Part shown: one piece after another, positions 46,523 to 59,106 of the stretch
How positions within the stretch are numbered: the stretch's first letter is position 1
How the letters are laid out: every line of letters begins with the position of its first letter
NCBI RefSeq assembly: GCF_001625215.2
Contig: NC_030385.2
Coordinates: 9,665,135 to 9,729,134 of the forward strand
From: Daucus carota subsp. sativus
Taxonomy: Eukaryota > Streptophyta > Magnoliopsida > Apiales > Apiaceae
Direction: 5' to 3'
DNA length: 64,000 nt
Translations under genes and position numbers: made by a program
The notes under the pieces: model-generated
Told to the model about the DNA's origin: nothing
Databases searched by the model: none
What the model saw: only the letters and a program-made list of their open reading frames with translations

Positions 46523-47521
46523 TGTTATAGTCGTTTTTTATGCTAAGAAGATGAGGGACAAGGCGCGTCCTTCCCGGGTGTATTCCGGGGGGCGCGGCCT
46601 CTTGTCTTGGTGGCACAAGAGTTGGGAGAAGGAAAGCCTGAGGGCGCGCCAAATGAAAGGGCGCGTCTCGAGGTTTGAGAAGGTTATGATGGCAGTTAAA
46701 TAGCTTGTATGAGAGAATGAGTGAGTCTCCGTGATGACCCTTCCGAGGGATATGAAGACCAGTTACCAAGCTCATTTGGTAGTTATCAGGCTCATCTGAT
46801 AGTTCCCGGGCTCATCCGGGCATGATCTACAATCCTCAATCCTGCTATCTGCCGAGTTAACCCTCGTGTGGGGGCTTGAGGTGATCATGGTTCTTGAAGG
46901 CCCTCCGGGGTAACATGAAGGCCGATCATATGTCTGAATCCTGTATTCTGGTGAGTTAGCCCTCATCGAGGGATTGAGACGATCGTGTAATTTGACTCTT
47001 TATTTACCTTACTTGAAGACGAAGACCTCATCGGGAGGTGAGGACATGTCTCTACACCTCAAGGGGTTGGTCACGACTCTCCCAGATGACTTTTCCGTAG
47101 AATCGTGGTAGATGGTATCTCTCGTAGTGGAGATATTGTCGAATCCGTGATCTATTTGGATTAGGAGTCCGAGGTAGTCAGCCTCAAGACTTATTCAAAC
47201 TGGAGTAGGACTCTCCGAGATAAGCCACCGGCTTAAGATCGATCTTATCGCCAAGAGGCCTAGTCCTGATCAAACTAGGATTCCTGGTCCAATAGAACTA
47301 CGTACGGCTTGATCCCCTATATAAAGGGGTACGTAGGCACATCAAGGGGATATATCGAGAGTTGTGAGAACGAGAGCAGAAATATATTCCCTTGATCTCA
47401 GCCACCCTCAAACACCTAAAACCACCACCCACGGCGGATTTCCGTCATATAATCACCGTGAAACACCTAATTCCGGCAACGAACCTCACGTTTGTTGATT
47501 CACCAAATTCCTCTATCAACA
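46523..47521 (+). repeat. 5' LTR
   Basis: Begins TGTTATAGTCG and ends CTCTATCAACA. A TATA box, TATATAAA, is at 47318-47325 within CCCCTATATAAAGGGG, presumably the U3 promoter. GGCGCGCC occurs at 46643-46650. The 3' LTR at 57978-58976 matches with about 27 differences and no length change. Confidence 0.95.
47318..47325 (+). promoter_or_regulatory. LTR TATA box
   Basis: TATATAAA, about 200 bp before the LTR 3' end; the copy in the 3' LTR is at 58773-58780. Confidence 0.65.
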
Positions 47522-47569
47522 AATTGGCGCTAGAAGGAGGGGACCAGGTGAAATCTCGAAGAGGAAGAG

Positions 47570-50500
47570 ATGGCCAATCAGGATGATGATCCGTATGAAG
47601 GAGACTACTACATTGAAGATGAATCAGTGGAGGCATACTCACCGGTGCACATTCAGGACCCCCGCACCCTGCCAAACAACCCACCCCCGGTTGTAGTCAG
47701 TAACACCGAGCTCCTTAGCACCCTCCACTGAATGGAACAAAATCAATCGAGGTACGACACAAGGTTGAACACCATGGAGTCTATACTTGAAGAACTTGTC
47801 CCCAGACACTCTCGCCATTCCAGAAGCTATGGCAGGAGAGGACGCAGACGTTTCAGACGCCCAACCCCTTGAATGTTGGAATATGGAGATGCGACCCCCG
47901 GCGCTAACCTCCCACCAGGAGCCCTAATAAGCCAAGGAGTCTACAACACGGAGGGCGCGCCCCTGGACATGACCACACCTGCTGCACAACCCGAAGGGAC
48001 GGGACAAGAGATAGTCGACCAGAATGCAGATGCTCGACCTCTGGCCGAAAGATTAGGTATCACTCCAAATAGTTTGGCTATGATTGTGCGAATGGCAGAG
48101 CAGGAACAGAGGAGACCCTCTCAGGGAAATGGCGCGCCCCCACGTCCTCAGGGGAATGGCGCGCCTCCTGAGGCGAGACGTGAAACAGGATCAGGCAGGA
48201 CGTACCGAGGAGTAAGGGGGAGAGGAAGAGGCCTCATACCGAATTCGAGGGAAAGGCGCCGACGAGGACCCCTGATAGAATACCTCCCTTCTCAAAGTGA
48301 ATCGAGCCAACATATGCCGAACCCGAGAGCCGCGGGAAGGACGCGCCCCCTGAGCAATCAAGGAGACACGCCTCCCCAAGGCCCACCTACTGCCAATCAA
48401 CAAACCACGCCACCTCTAATCATACCTACTGCCAATCAACAAGCCACACCACCTCCAATCATACCCACTCCGCAGCAAACTATTCCCATTTCCACCGCAC
48501 CTACCCCTCCAACGCAAACACTAACTCAAATCGTCCAACCGACCGCTACCCAGACCCAAGCCAACAATGTACTTCAGACCACAGCGGCCAACACGAACCT
48601 AACAAATGCAACCGCTACCCCTCTGGTAACCACCCAAACTATCCCAGGGATCGGAACCATCAACCTTGAAGATTTAAAGAAGTTACTAGCCCTCTTGCAA
48701 GCTGGCACTGCCACAACGACACCACAAATCTCATCACCATTTACCACAGCAGTCCGCGAAGCCCAATTACCGACCGGTTTCAGAAACCTGAATGCTGATC
48801 TCCGTTACCACGGGAATGCTGATCCCCGCGAATTCTTGATCAGGTTCAACATTGAAATGGACTTATATCAAATCCCTTACTTGGTCAGATGTAGGTTCCT
48901 AGCAGCAACCTTATGGGACAGTGCCCAACAATGGTTTCAGAAGTTAGGAGGAGGGGTCATCTCCTCTTGGGAAGGCATGCAGCAGATGTTCATGACACAA
49001 TTCCAAGCCGCAACCAAATACGCTCCGCCCGTTACTACTCTCGCCAACGTCAAGCAGCGTGATAATGAAACTCTGACAGCATACTTCAAGAGATTTAATC
49101 AAGAATCCATAGGAGTAAAAGGAGCTTCAGATGAAACCTTGAAGAACTTCCTGATAGCCGGGCTTAAAGTTGGCACCGACTTCTGGAAACACCTCCAAGA
49201 GAAGGACCCAGCCACCCTGTCTGAATTATATTCCGCAGCCGAGTCCTTCAAAAAAGTAGAGCAGTCGTTGGCCGAGAATCAAAAGGAGATCGCCAAATCA
49301 AAGTATAAAAGGAAGGATCGCACCCCCAGCCCAGAAACAAGAGGACGCGCCCGCTCTCCGGGAAGGGTAAACATGACTTCGAGTAAAAGATCTTGGAGCC
49401 CTCCGAGGCAGTCAGGCACATACACTCCACTAACGGCATCGGCCGAGCACATCTATGCAGTAAGTAAGGATAAGGTGCCTTTTCAAAGACCTCAACCTAT
49501 AACCCAGCACATAGCTAAGGACAAAAAGAAGTATTGTGACTTCCACGAATCAGCCGGGCATAGCACCTCCGAGTGCCGACATCTGAAAGAGGATATTGAA
49601 TACTTACTCAAAGAAGGATATCTAACAGAATGGGTAAAAAAATATAGGACCGATCATCCCCCGGAAAGACGCGCCCTCGGAGCGTCACAGGACGATAGAG
49701 CAGGTGAAAAACAGAACGACACCCAGTTTGTGAGGGAAGGCAGCATTAGAAGTATATTCGGAGGTTCATACATAGGGGGAGGTAGTCGAAAAGCAATGGA
49801 GAAGTACGCCAAAGAAGTAAGGGACTACCCCCTGACCAATGTGAACCATCTATCGGCTAGAGCCCCAAGAGTATTCAAGGGAGAAACTATGGACATCACA
49901 TTCACGGAGGATGATGCAAAGTGGGTACACCACCCCCATAACGAAGCTTTAGTGGTCGCCATCCGCATTGCCACCTTGAATGTTCATCGAGTATTCGTTG
50001 ATAATGGGAGTTCAGTCAACATCCTCTACTACGACACCTATAAGAAAATGGGGTTACCAGACAAAGACATGACCGCAGAAAATCTTTACATATACGGCTT
50101 CGGGGGAGAGGCTATCAAAGCCAAAGGAACCATTCGCTTACTAGTTACTCTAGGGGAGGCTCCACGAGCGGCCACTCAGATAGCCGAATTTGTGATCATT
50201 GACCATCCCTCAGCACATAATGCACTCATGGGACGCCCCCTCTTGAAAGACATGAGAATAGTCACCTCCATCTATCATCTTACTTTGATGTTCCCCACCC
50301 CAGGGGGAGTTGGTTGTGTGAAAGGATCCCAATATGAGTCTCGCGATTGCTATGGCCGGTCACTTAAGAATTTTCGAGACAGAAGGGGAGTGCCGCCCCA
50401 CGAGGAACTCCACTCAGTCCACGCTCTCTACCTCATTCAATATCCAGAGAGCGATAGTGAGGACACGCCCACCATCCCATCACTTGGAAGACGTGTCCCT

Positions 50501-51817
50501 CACGAAGGCGAACCCCCTCTTGTCAATGAATCAATGTCTGAAGAATGTGAAGAACAGATTATCGAAGTGGAGGAGGCACCTCTGAAGAAAGTCAGAAAGA
50601 TGGATCGACAGGTGATCGTCATGGAATTAGAAGAGCCCTCTCCTCCCAAAGAAGTTTCTAGGGGCGCGCCCTCAGGACCGGAGGAAACCCCGCACCAGTT
50701 TGATTTCAACCTAGACCCGCGACTACCCATGCAAGTGCAGAATACAGGGCCAGCTGAGGATATGATCGACGTGCAAGTTACACCGGGGAGTGATGGCAAG
50801 ATCTTGAAGATACGATCCAAACTAGGTCCAGAGGTAAGAAGCAAGCTGATAGAATTCCTTACAAATAGCCTCGACGTATTTGCTTGGAGTCACGAGGATA
50901 TGGTAGGGATAGACCCGGCCGTTATGTGCCACCACTTAAACGTCGACGCCTCCAAAAAGGGTGCTAGACAGAAAAGGAGGCCCATCAGCGGAGAAAGAGC
51001 CGAGGCCTTACAAGAGGAGGTGGATCGCCTCTTGAAAGCAAGATTGGTAAAGGAGTCATTCTACCCGAAATGGTTAGCAAACCCCGTACTTGTCAAGAAA
51101 CCCAACGGGAAGTGGCGCACTTGCATAGACTTCACAGATCTCAACAAGGCGTGTCCCAAAGATAGTTTCCCGCTCCCTCGCATCGACCAACTAGTGGATT
51201 CAACGACAGGACACGCCCTTCTCAGCTTCATGGATGCCTACTCAGGATACAATCAGATTTCCATATACGAGCCTGACCAGGAGCACACCTCCTTCATCAC
51301 TGACAGGGACCTATATTACTACATCGGCATGCCATTTGAGCTCATCAACGCAGGGGCAACTTATCAGAGGTTGGTGAACATGATGTTCAAGGATTAGATT
51401 GGGAAGACGATGGAAGTATACGTAGACGACATGTTGGTTAAATCAAAGAGAGAAGTTGACCATGTTGCTCACCTATCAGAGATGTTCGAAATCTTGAGGA
51501 AGTACAGGATGAAACTCAACCCGCAGAAATATGTGTTCGGAGTAGAGTCGGGGAAATTCCTCGGTTTTATGGTTAACCACAGAGGCATAGAGGCCAACCC
51601 GGCAAAAATCAAAGCGCTGTTGGACATGAAGTCTCCAGCTACCATCAAGCAGGTGCAAAGCCTGACGGGAAGGATAGCCGCCCTGAACAGATTTGTGTCC
51701 AAGTCCTCGGAAAAATGCAAGAAGTTTTTTAAAGCCATCAAGGGTGCGTCCAAGGACTTCGAATGGACGGAGGAGTGTGAGGACGCCATTATAAAGATAA
51801 AAAAAGCATTTGGGTGA
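47570..51817 (+). pseudogene. gag-protease-RT polyprotein frame with stops
   Basis: ATG at 47570 opens the frame; TGA at 47729, TGA at 47870 and TAG at 51395 interrupt it without changing frame. The longest open piece is 47873-51397. Counted from 47873: a proline/threonine-rich region (~20-270), a Retrotrans_gag capsid domain (~300-460, DPREFLIRFNIEMDLY), a CDFHESAGHSTSEC zinc knuckle-like motif (~580), an aspartic protease with VDNGSSVNILYYD (~710), and reverse transcriptase starting about residue 1040. The RT active site, YVDDML, comes just after the third stop. The frame ends at 51817 where a frameshift near 51800 occurs. Proteolysis would normally release capsid, protease and RT. Confidence 0.9.
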
Positions 51818-54029
51818 GCCCCCTCTCTTGGCCAAACCTCAGGAGGGAGAGACGCTTGTCCTTTACTTGGCCGTTTCGGACTACTCCATAAGTGCGGTAT
51901 TGGTAAAAGAAGATGAGGAGGGGCAGTCCCCGATCTACTACGTGAGCAAGAGGTTGTTAGACGCGGAGACCCGCTACACGAGCATGGAGAAGCTGGTATA
52001 TGCCCTGGTGCATGCAACTAGAAAACTGCGACTATACTTCCAGGCTCATAAGGTAGAAGTTAGGACGGCATACCCCCTCCGACAGATTATGCATAAACCG
52101 GAGGTGACCGGTAGAATGATGAAGTGGGCAATCGAGTTGGGGCAGTTTGACCTAGACTACAAGCCGAGCACCGCCATCAAGGGACAAGCCCTAGCAGATT
52201 TCATCTTGGAGTTCCCCGAAGATGGGGAGAAGTCTGGCCTCTTGATTAAATATGACCCCGACCTACCACCACAGCAGACATACCCCAGGGAAAACATACC
52301 CGAGCTCTGGTGGATATTGCACACAGATGGGGCCGTAAATAATGAAGGAGCGGGAGCCGGGATAGTATTGGTAAGTCCGGAAGGGCACAGACTCTTGAAC
52401 GCAATTCATTTTACCTTCCAGCTCTCTAACAACGATGTAGAGTATGAAGCCCTGATCGGAGGGTTGAGGCTTGCCCTTGAAATAAAGGTGAGGAAGCTTG
52501 TTATAAAGGTCGACTCCATGCTGGTGGTCGAGCATATCAAAGGAGGATACCAAGCAAAAGGACCTAAAACGGCCATATATCTCAAATGCGTACAAGGACT
52601 GTTAGATCAGTTTGAAGAGGTGCAGGTGAACAGGGTACCTAGAGAATTCAACGGGGATGCTGACGCCCTCGCAAAGTTAGCATCTCAGAAAGACCCGGCC
52701 TTACTGGGAGTTATCCGCCTGGAGATACAGGAGGTACCTAGCAACCCCGAGCTTGAGGTAACGGAAATAGAAGACAAGGGTGAGAATCCAACATGGATGA
52801 CCCCAATCTAGAAATACATCAGGGAGGGTACGCTGCCCGAAGATAAAGCTGAAGCCCGAAAGTTGAAATACAAGGCTGCTAGGTATGTAGAATACGATGG
52901 GAAGTTGTATAAAAGAGGCTTTAACCAGCCGCTGCTCAAATGTATAGATGGAGAGGAGTGCACCTACGTGATGAGGGAGATCCATGACGGCATATGTGGA
53001 AACCACTCGGGAGGTAACTCCCTAGCCATGAAAATATTGAGACAGGGGTACTACTAGCCAACTTTGAGGAGTGATGCTTTCAATTTTGCCAGAGCATGTG
53101 ACAAGTGCCAACGATTTGCCAACTTTACCAACAGCCCAGCCACATCCTTAACCACCATGACCAGTCCTTGGCCTTTCGCCATGTGGGGTATAGATTTGAT
53201 CGGCGAACTCCCTAAAGCCAAGGGAGGAGTGAAGTATGCAGTCGTAGCCGTGGATTACTTTACCAAATGGGCGGAGGCCGCACCCCTAGCCACCATCACA
53301 GCCAAGAAAATAACAGGTTTTGTTTTTAACTCTATTGTTTGCAGGTTTGGAGTCCCTTACAAGCTGATCTCGGATAACGGAAAGCAGTTTGACAGCAAGG
53401 AGTTAAGAAGCCTATGTGAAAACCTTCGCATCAAGAAGGATTTCGCGGCAGTGTATCACCCCCAAAGCAATGGGCAGACGGAGGCGGTGAACAAAATCAT
53501 TAAGCATACTTTGAAGACAAAGTTGGAAGATAGCAAAGGAAGCTGGCCAGAAGAACTCCTGATGGTGCTGTGGTCTTATAACACGACTCCTAGGACAAGG
53601 ACTGGGGAGTCGCCGTTCGTGCTAGCCTACGGATGTGAGGCCATGGTCCCAATCGAAATCGGAGCAGGATCGTTCAGGAGAGACTACTTCGACCAACTCG
53701 ACAATGATGCGAACCAAAGGCTTTATTTGGATATGATCGAAGAAATCAGAGCTACATCACAACTACGCCTGACCGCTTATCAACGCAGGATGGCTAGGTA
53801 CTATAACAACAAAGTGAAGGCTCACCCCTTTCAAGTTGGGGATCTTGTCCTTAGAAAGGTCATACTCAACAACAAGAATCCCCAACATGGAGTTTTCGGG
53901 GCCAATTGGGAAGGCCCCTACAAAGTGAAGGTCAAATTGTGGAAAGGTACCTACAGATTGGAGGACCTGGATGGAAAACCCGTTCCAAGACCTTGGAACG
54001 CGGAACACTTGAAGAAATATTATCAGTAG
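51810..54029 (+). pseudogene. RNase H - second RNase H - integrase frame with stops
   Basis: This frame continues the polyprotein after the frameshift. From 51810: the RT-linked RNase H (VLYLAVSDYSISAVL, then STAIKGQALADF), a second RNase H of the plant-cellular type (WILHTDGAVNNEGAGAG, then DADALAKLAS), a TAG at 52809, a HHCC zinc finger (H...H, then CDKCQ), a TAG at 53055, and the integrase core 53064-54029 with D in MWGIDLIG, D in ISDNGKQF and E in HPQSNGQTEAV. The D,D,E residues are intact. A final region (HPFQVGDLVLRK) resembles the usual integrase C-terminal module. Duplicated RNase H is characteristic of Tat elements. Confidence 0.9.
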
Positions 54030-54589
54030 CCGCAGGCTACGTAGACTAGCAATGATTAAACATCACTCCTAGTCTAGGGGAGTAGTACACATACGCTCTT
54101 CTTCAGACTAAGGCCCTTGCTAGTCTTTTTATGTCCCCTTGGAGTTAACAGCTCCTTGGGACGGGTGCGGTTTCGTACTCGAGCGCATTAGTTATCAGAT
54201 TTACTATGGGCCAAAGGCCATGTTATGACTCAGTTATCCTTAATAAAGGCCTAGAGCCACTTGTTTCCCCATACAAAAGTGTGTGCAATGTGTTCTTAAT
54301 ACAGGCGCGCCCACGAAAATATATGGATGCCGCGCCCTATCTCCACTTGAAAGGGGTTGCTTGGAGAATAATGGCTTAAAAGTTTATGAACTATTCAAAA
54401 AGTTAGACAAGACACTAGGTTCGATAGGCGCGCCCTTAGAAGGAACGCGACCTCACCTTACTCAAAATTAGTCGAACGGCAAACATGAAGATCATAATTC
54501 ACTTCCGTTTGAACATACAAAGAACACAAAAATGTCGAGGAAGAGGTGCGCCCTCCCTTGGTTCTTAAAAAATATCAAGTGCCGATAGA
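54030..54589. other. Region between integrase and antisense gene
   Basis: Non-coding; contains GGCGCGCC at 54304 and 54427. Confidence 0.5.
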
Positions 54590-56867
54590 TCATAAAAAAG
54601 CTGCCGATAGTTCTGGGTGCTGAGAAGGGAACTCGGCCATGAAGTTAGCCGTGGTCTTCCCAAACTTTGGAAGCCAGTCATAGTCCGGCTCCCCAAAAAG
54701 GAAGGTGGCAACATAGCTGCACACTCCTTCAAAGAAGAACGCGCCTTCCGCTTTTTCCTTCTCCCCCACCAAACTCTTGTTTGTTGACTCAAGATTGGAG
54801 TTCGCCTTCTTCAGATCAGCAAGTTCTTTCTCCAGGCGCGTCGTCTCTTTACTCAAGCTTTCTTCAGCTGCCTTCTTTGCATTCTCGGCAGCCTGCAGCG
54901 CTTTCTCCTGCTTTTTTGCTTCCTTCTTTAGCAGAGAAATTTCCTTCTCTAGGTTCAAGAGACGCGTCCCCTGGGCAGCTTTTGCATTTTCTCGGTCCAT
55001 GTTGTGAACCAACATCTCACAACTTGCTTTAAGGATCCATTCATCCTTCTCGGAATCAGATTTGGCGCGCCACGCCCTCTGTTCATCATCAGAAGCAATT
55101 GATGCACCAATCTCCCCTAGAGCCCTGGATGAGAGACTGGTGGATGGAGGGATGTTCTGCCTCTTGGTCGCCCGTTGCTTCTTGGGACCTCGGGAATCCT
55201 CCAAAGCAGGATCGGGTCTCTCGCCCTGTTTCGGGATATCAAGTCCAGGCGCGCCCCGCTTCGAAGTAGAAGGTTGGGAGGACGCGCCTTCTCCCGAGTT
55301 GAGCTTCGTTCTCTGCAAAAAGGTGGGAACGGACGTCATACCTGCACAATAAGAATAAAGATACATCAGTCTTATATACAGTTGTAAAGAATGCAAGGTC
55401 AACGGGCAGAATAGATTCAATAAGTAAAAAATGCAAATGCAAGACGCGTCCTGTGGACAAAATTATCTCTATATGGGGGTGAGGGGGCGCGCCCCATAAT
55501 ACCTCTATCAGATAAATCATCAGGGCTTTGCTCCCTAGGCCTTTTATTCGAGTATTCGTGTTTTCTATCAACTAAAGGTCAGCCGTCCCTAAAAACCTTG
55601 AACCCCACTTTGGATCCAATGTTAGGGGAGAGGAATCCTGCGTCCTGCAAAGTGGAGGTGGTAACCAGGATGGACATGTTCTTCCTCTCGTGAGGAAGGT
55701 CCAAGATGTGCTGCGCCCTTGCAGACGCCTCCTCATCTAAAGATGACATGCCACGCTCCACTATGGAAAAGGCCAACGGTTAACAACTTAGGAAGAAAAT
55801 AACGGAATATAAAAAGGAAGTAAAGGGAGGACGCGCCTCCCTAGGGATGATGTTCTAACCTGGTGAAATATTGAACTGGGTTCTCACCCTCTTGACGTGG
55901 TACACGTAGAAAAAGGGTTCCTTCCATTTTTTAATATGGGAGACGCGCCCTTCACTGAATCTCTTGTTGTTCTGTTGTTTCCTGACTACAAGAAAGAAGT
56001 AACCCAAGGAACTTCTTGTCAGACGAAAGAAGTAGCTAAGCTCCTCCATAGAGGGCGCGCCGTATCCCTCCTCCTTGTACAGGATGTACAATCCTGCCGC
56101 CAATTTGTACGAATTGGGTGATAATTGGATAGGTGCAATGTCGAACCACCTACAAATCTGCTCAAAGTAATTGTGTAAGGGCGCGCCTACCCCAAGGCTC
56201 ACGTGTCTGGGAGTCAAAACTGTGCGGGGAATCCTATAATTCCCGATGTCGAAACGATGCGCCCTCATCTCCTCGAGAGGCACCACAGCTGTTCCCTTTT
56301 GCTCATAGTAATCCATGGTCCACTCCAGTTCCTCCCAGGAAAGTGTAGAGGGTTGGTCTACGCAGCTCAGTTTACCCTTATTTTTTTTATTTCTTCGACC
56401 ATCTTGGAAGAGAGTTCCATGTCCCCGTATTCAGACCAGTCAACGTCATCCTCCCATTCCTCGATACGAGGATGAATGTACGGCTCAAGAGAAGATGGAG
56501 GGGAAGGAGGAATTCTGGATTCCCTACCTCGAGGCGCGCCCTGAGGAATATCCTCGTCAATATCACCCTCCACAGCTTTGTGAGAGGACGCGCCCTCGCC
56601 TCCCCTATCTGAGATCTCGTAGTCAGAATCATCTCTGTCGCTGGGAGGGGAGGAAATGCTATGCTTTGAAGAAGAGGAAATGATCTGGTACATTTTACCC
56701 TTGCCCTTACGGGTAGGAACAGACGCGCCTTCGGACTCCTCAAACCAATTTTCGAAGTCAGAATCGTAATCCTTGGGACGGCCAGCCATGGTGGGAGTAC
56801 TAATGGCTTCGTCGACTGGAGGGGGTGGAGTAGTTGCTTGAGGGGTCGAGGAGTGTGAAGATTCCAT
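54590..56867 (-). CDS. Antisense gene of the Tat element (probably spliced)
   Basis: Four blocks on the - strand. Block 1, 56867 to ~56376: acidic, Ser/Pro-rich start MESSHSSTPQ. Block 2, ~56331 to 55860: MDYYEQKGTAV, then APLHNYFEQICRWF and APIQLSPNSYKLAAGLYILYKE, resembling the plant transposon family Pfam calls putative gypsy type transposon (Transposase_28). Block 3, 55760 to 55597. Block 4, ~55341 to 54590: a coiled coil (LEKEISLLKKEAKKQEKAL). Donor CACCAG/GTTAGA at 55860 and acceptor CCATAG/TG at 55761 join blocks 2 and 3 in frame over a 99-bp intron. My trial junctions for 1-2 (44 bp, too short) and 3-4 (frame mismatch) fail, so it may be partly decayed. Extra antisense ORFs in this place are known from Tat/Retand elements; function unknown. 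Confidence 0.6.
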
Positions 56868-57977
56868 GTCCTGAGCAAGGGTATGGAGGATCCTTTCTTT
56901 CGCTTCCTCAGAAAGGATGTAAGATGGGCGTGGTGGTGTTGGTGAAAAAGCTTCAGGTGGAGAAATAGAAATTCCCAGTCGCCCTAGAAAACTTCTAAAT
57001 GGATGGAAGGGAGGAGACGCGCCTTCGTCTGCCAGCTGAAAGAAAAGAAAAAGTAGCTGTGAAGGCGCTTCCTAATGATTGCAGGTTAGGAAAATATGAA
57101 GCAATAGAAAGAAGTTTGGTGAAAGGTTGGTGCCACATGGAAATAAAAGACAGGCGCGCCCTGAAGTCAGTACGCGCCTTTCTGTTGTTTTTATGATCGT
57201 AAAATGACTTAGAAAAGATAGTGGGGGAGGCGCGAGGCGCGTCCTATTGTTGTTCATATTGACTTCTAAAGTAAAAAAGATGCGCAAGGGGGCGTTTGCA
57301 GATTGAATGGTTATTTAAGACACTTGATTTTAAAGATCATCTAGGGGCGCGCCTTCGTTGAAGGACGCGCCTTAAAGCGTAACAGGTGATGATTAGCAAC
57401 GCACAAACACAGTTGTTACACGATTATGGTTAATTGAACGGATCAAAGACGATATATACAAATATATATATACATGTATACGAGTGAAGAACTTTGAGAA
57501 CACATTGAAAGTCGAAAGGACACATGCTTAAATCTATCAATTTACTCAGCGAAAATTGACGAAAATGGATGTAAAACATACCTTTGAAGATGGCGAAGAG
57601 ATTGGATGGAACGGATTCGCGAACGGACGTCGGAAAGAGGCGTGGTGTGCTCGGAAAGTTTGAGTGGCCGGGGAAGAGAGAGAAGTTGAGTGAAAGTGAA
57701 GAAAGTGGATTGTGGAGAAGACAAGGGTATTTATAGGGAACAAATGACAGCTATCGCTTTAAGTTTAAATTTTGAAATTAAATTCAAACAACGGGTGAAA
57801 ACGCTACGAATTCGCTAGGCAAGAATCAGAGAGGGAGGACGCGCCTTAATCAAAGGACGCGTCTTGTCAGAAGCTGAAGTGGAAAAAAGCTGAACCGCCA
57901 CTCGAATGTTTGGAGTAATATTCTTGTTATGAAGATTCCCCTAACATCTTTAATGATAGGAGAATCTGGGGAGTACT
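56868..57977. other. 3' untranslated region of the Tat element
   Basis: No convincing gene. It carries GGCGCGCC at 57153 and 57346 plus several GACGCGCC variants. The last bases before the 3' LTR (GGAGAATCTGGGGAGTAC) are purine-rich, as expected for a polypurine tract. Confidence 0.5.
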
Positions 57978-58976
57978 TGTTATAGTCGTTTTTTATGCTA
58001 AGAAGATGAGGGACAAGGCGCGTCCTTCCCGGGTGTATTCCGGGGGGCGCGGCCTCATGTCTTAGTGGCACAGGAGTTGGGAGAAGGAAAGCCTGAGGGC
58101 GCGCCAAGTGAAAGGGCGCGTCTCGAGGTTTGAGAAGGTTATGATGGCAGTTAAATAGCTTGTATGAGAGAATGAGTGAGTCTCCGTGACGACCCTTCCG
58201 AGAGATATGAAGACCAGTTACCAAGCTCATTTGGTAGTTATCAAGCTCATCTGATAGTTCCCGGACTCATCCGGGCATGATCTACAATCCTCAATCCTGC
58301 TATCTGCCGAGTTAACCCTCGTGTGGGGGCTTGAGGTGATCATGGTTCTTGAAGGCCCTCCGGGGTAACATGAAGGCCGATCATATGTCTAAATCATGTA
58401 TTCTGGTGAGTTAGCCCTCATCGGGGGATTGAGACGATCGTGTAATTTGGCTCCTTATTTACCTTACTTGAAGACGAAGGCCTCATCGGGAGGTGAGGAC
58501 ATGTCCCTACACCTCAAGGGGTTGGTCATGGCTCTCCCAGATGACTTTTTCGTAGAATCGTGGTAGATGCTATCTCTCGTAGTGGAGATATTGTCGAACC
58601 CGTGATCTATTTGGATTAGGAGTCTGAGGTAGTCAGCCTCAAGACTAATTCTAACTGGAGTAGGACTCTCCGAGATAAGCCACCGGCTTAAGATCGATCT
58701 TATCTCCAAGAGGCCTAGTCCTGATCAAACTAGGACTCCTGGTCCAACAGAACTACGTACGGCTTGATCCCCTATATAAAGGGGTACGTAGGCACATCAA
58801 GGGGATATATCGAGAGTTGTGAGAACGAGAGCAGAAATATATTCCCTTGATCTCAGCCACCCTCAAACACCTAAAACCACCACCCACGGCGGATTTCCGT
58901 CATATAATCACCGTGAAACACCTAATTCCGGCAACGAACCTCACGTTTGTTGATTCACAAAATTCCTCTATCAACA
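57978..58976 (+). repeat. 3' LTR
   Basis: 999 bp, begins TGTTATAGTCG, ends CTCTATCAACA and is followed directly by the target duplication GCTGG. Most differences from the 5' LTR are transitions. Confidence 0.95.
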
Positions 58977-59106
58977 GCTGGTCTCAGCATTTTCGGCTTT
59001 TCGTTACGATAAGATTGATCCCGGTGGCTTCTAAATATCTCCTCAGGCGTAATATGTTTGGTTATGATATCAACAAAAAAGGCACTCCTCAGGGCTCCAT
59101 TCAAGT
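58977..59106 (+). pseudogene. GPT/ALG7 exon 1, remainder, with a 1-bp deletion
   Basis: It restarts with the duplicated GCTGG, giving INAGLSIFGF, then a missing base in the T run at about 58998-59001 shifts the frame. In the next frame the recognisable GPT segment IRLIPVASKYLLRRNMFGYD, then INKKGTPQGSIQ, follows. The exon ends near 59104-59106, before an intron. Independent of the retrotransposon, this deletion alone would stop the protein. Confidence 0.8.

Larger units (their letters stand above)
46523..58976 (+). mobile_element. Tat-type Ty3/gypsy LTR retrotransposon, 12,454 bp
   Basis: Two 999-bp LTRs (46523-47521, 57978-58976) flanked by GCTGG (46518-46522, 58977-58981). Just inside the 5' LTR is TTGGCGCTAGAAGGAGGGG, the probable primer-binding region. 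Domain order is gag, protease, reverse transcriptase, RNase H, a second RNase H, integrase, then a long 3' region with antisense ORFs. Integrase after RT plus a duplicated RNase H places it in the Tat clade of Ty3/gypsy. I count about 27 substitutions between the LTRs (~2.7%), so insertion is recent on a scale of a million years or so (inference). Five in-frame stops and one frameshift make it non-autonomous. Confidence 0.95.

Noticed and set aside
46523..46703. Extension of the GPT-like ORF to 46703
   Set aside because: From 46523 the frame is LTR sequence, identical in type to 57978-58160; it is not part of GPT.
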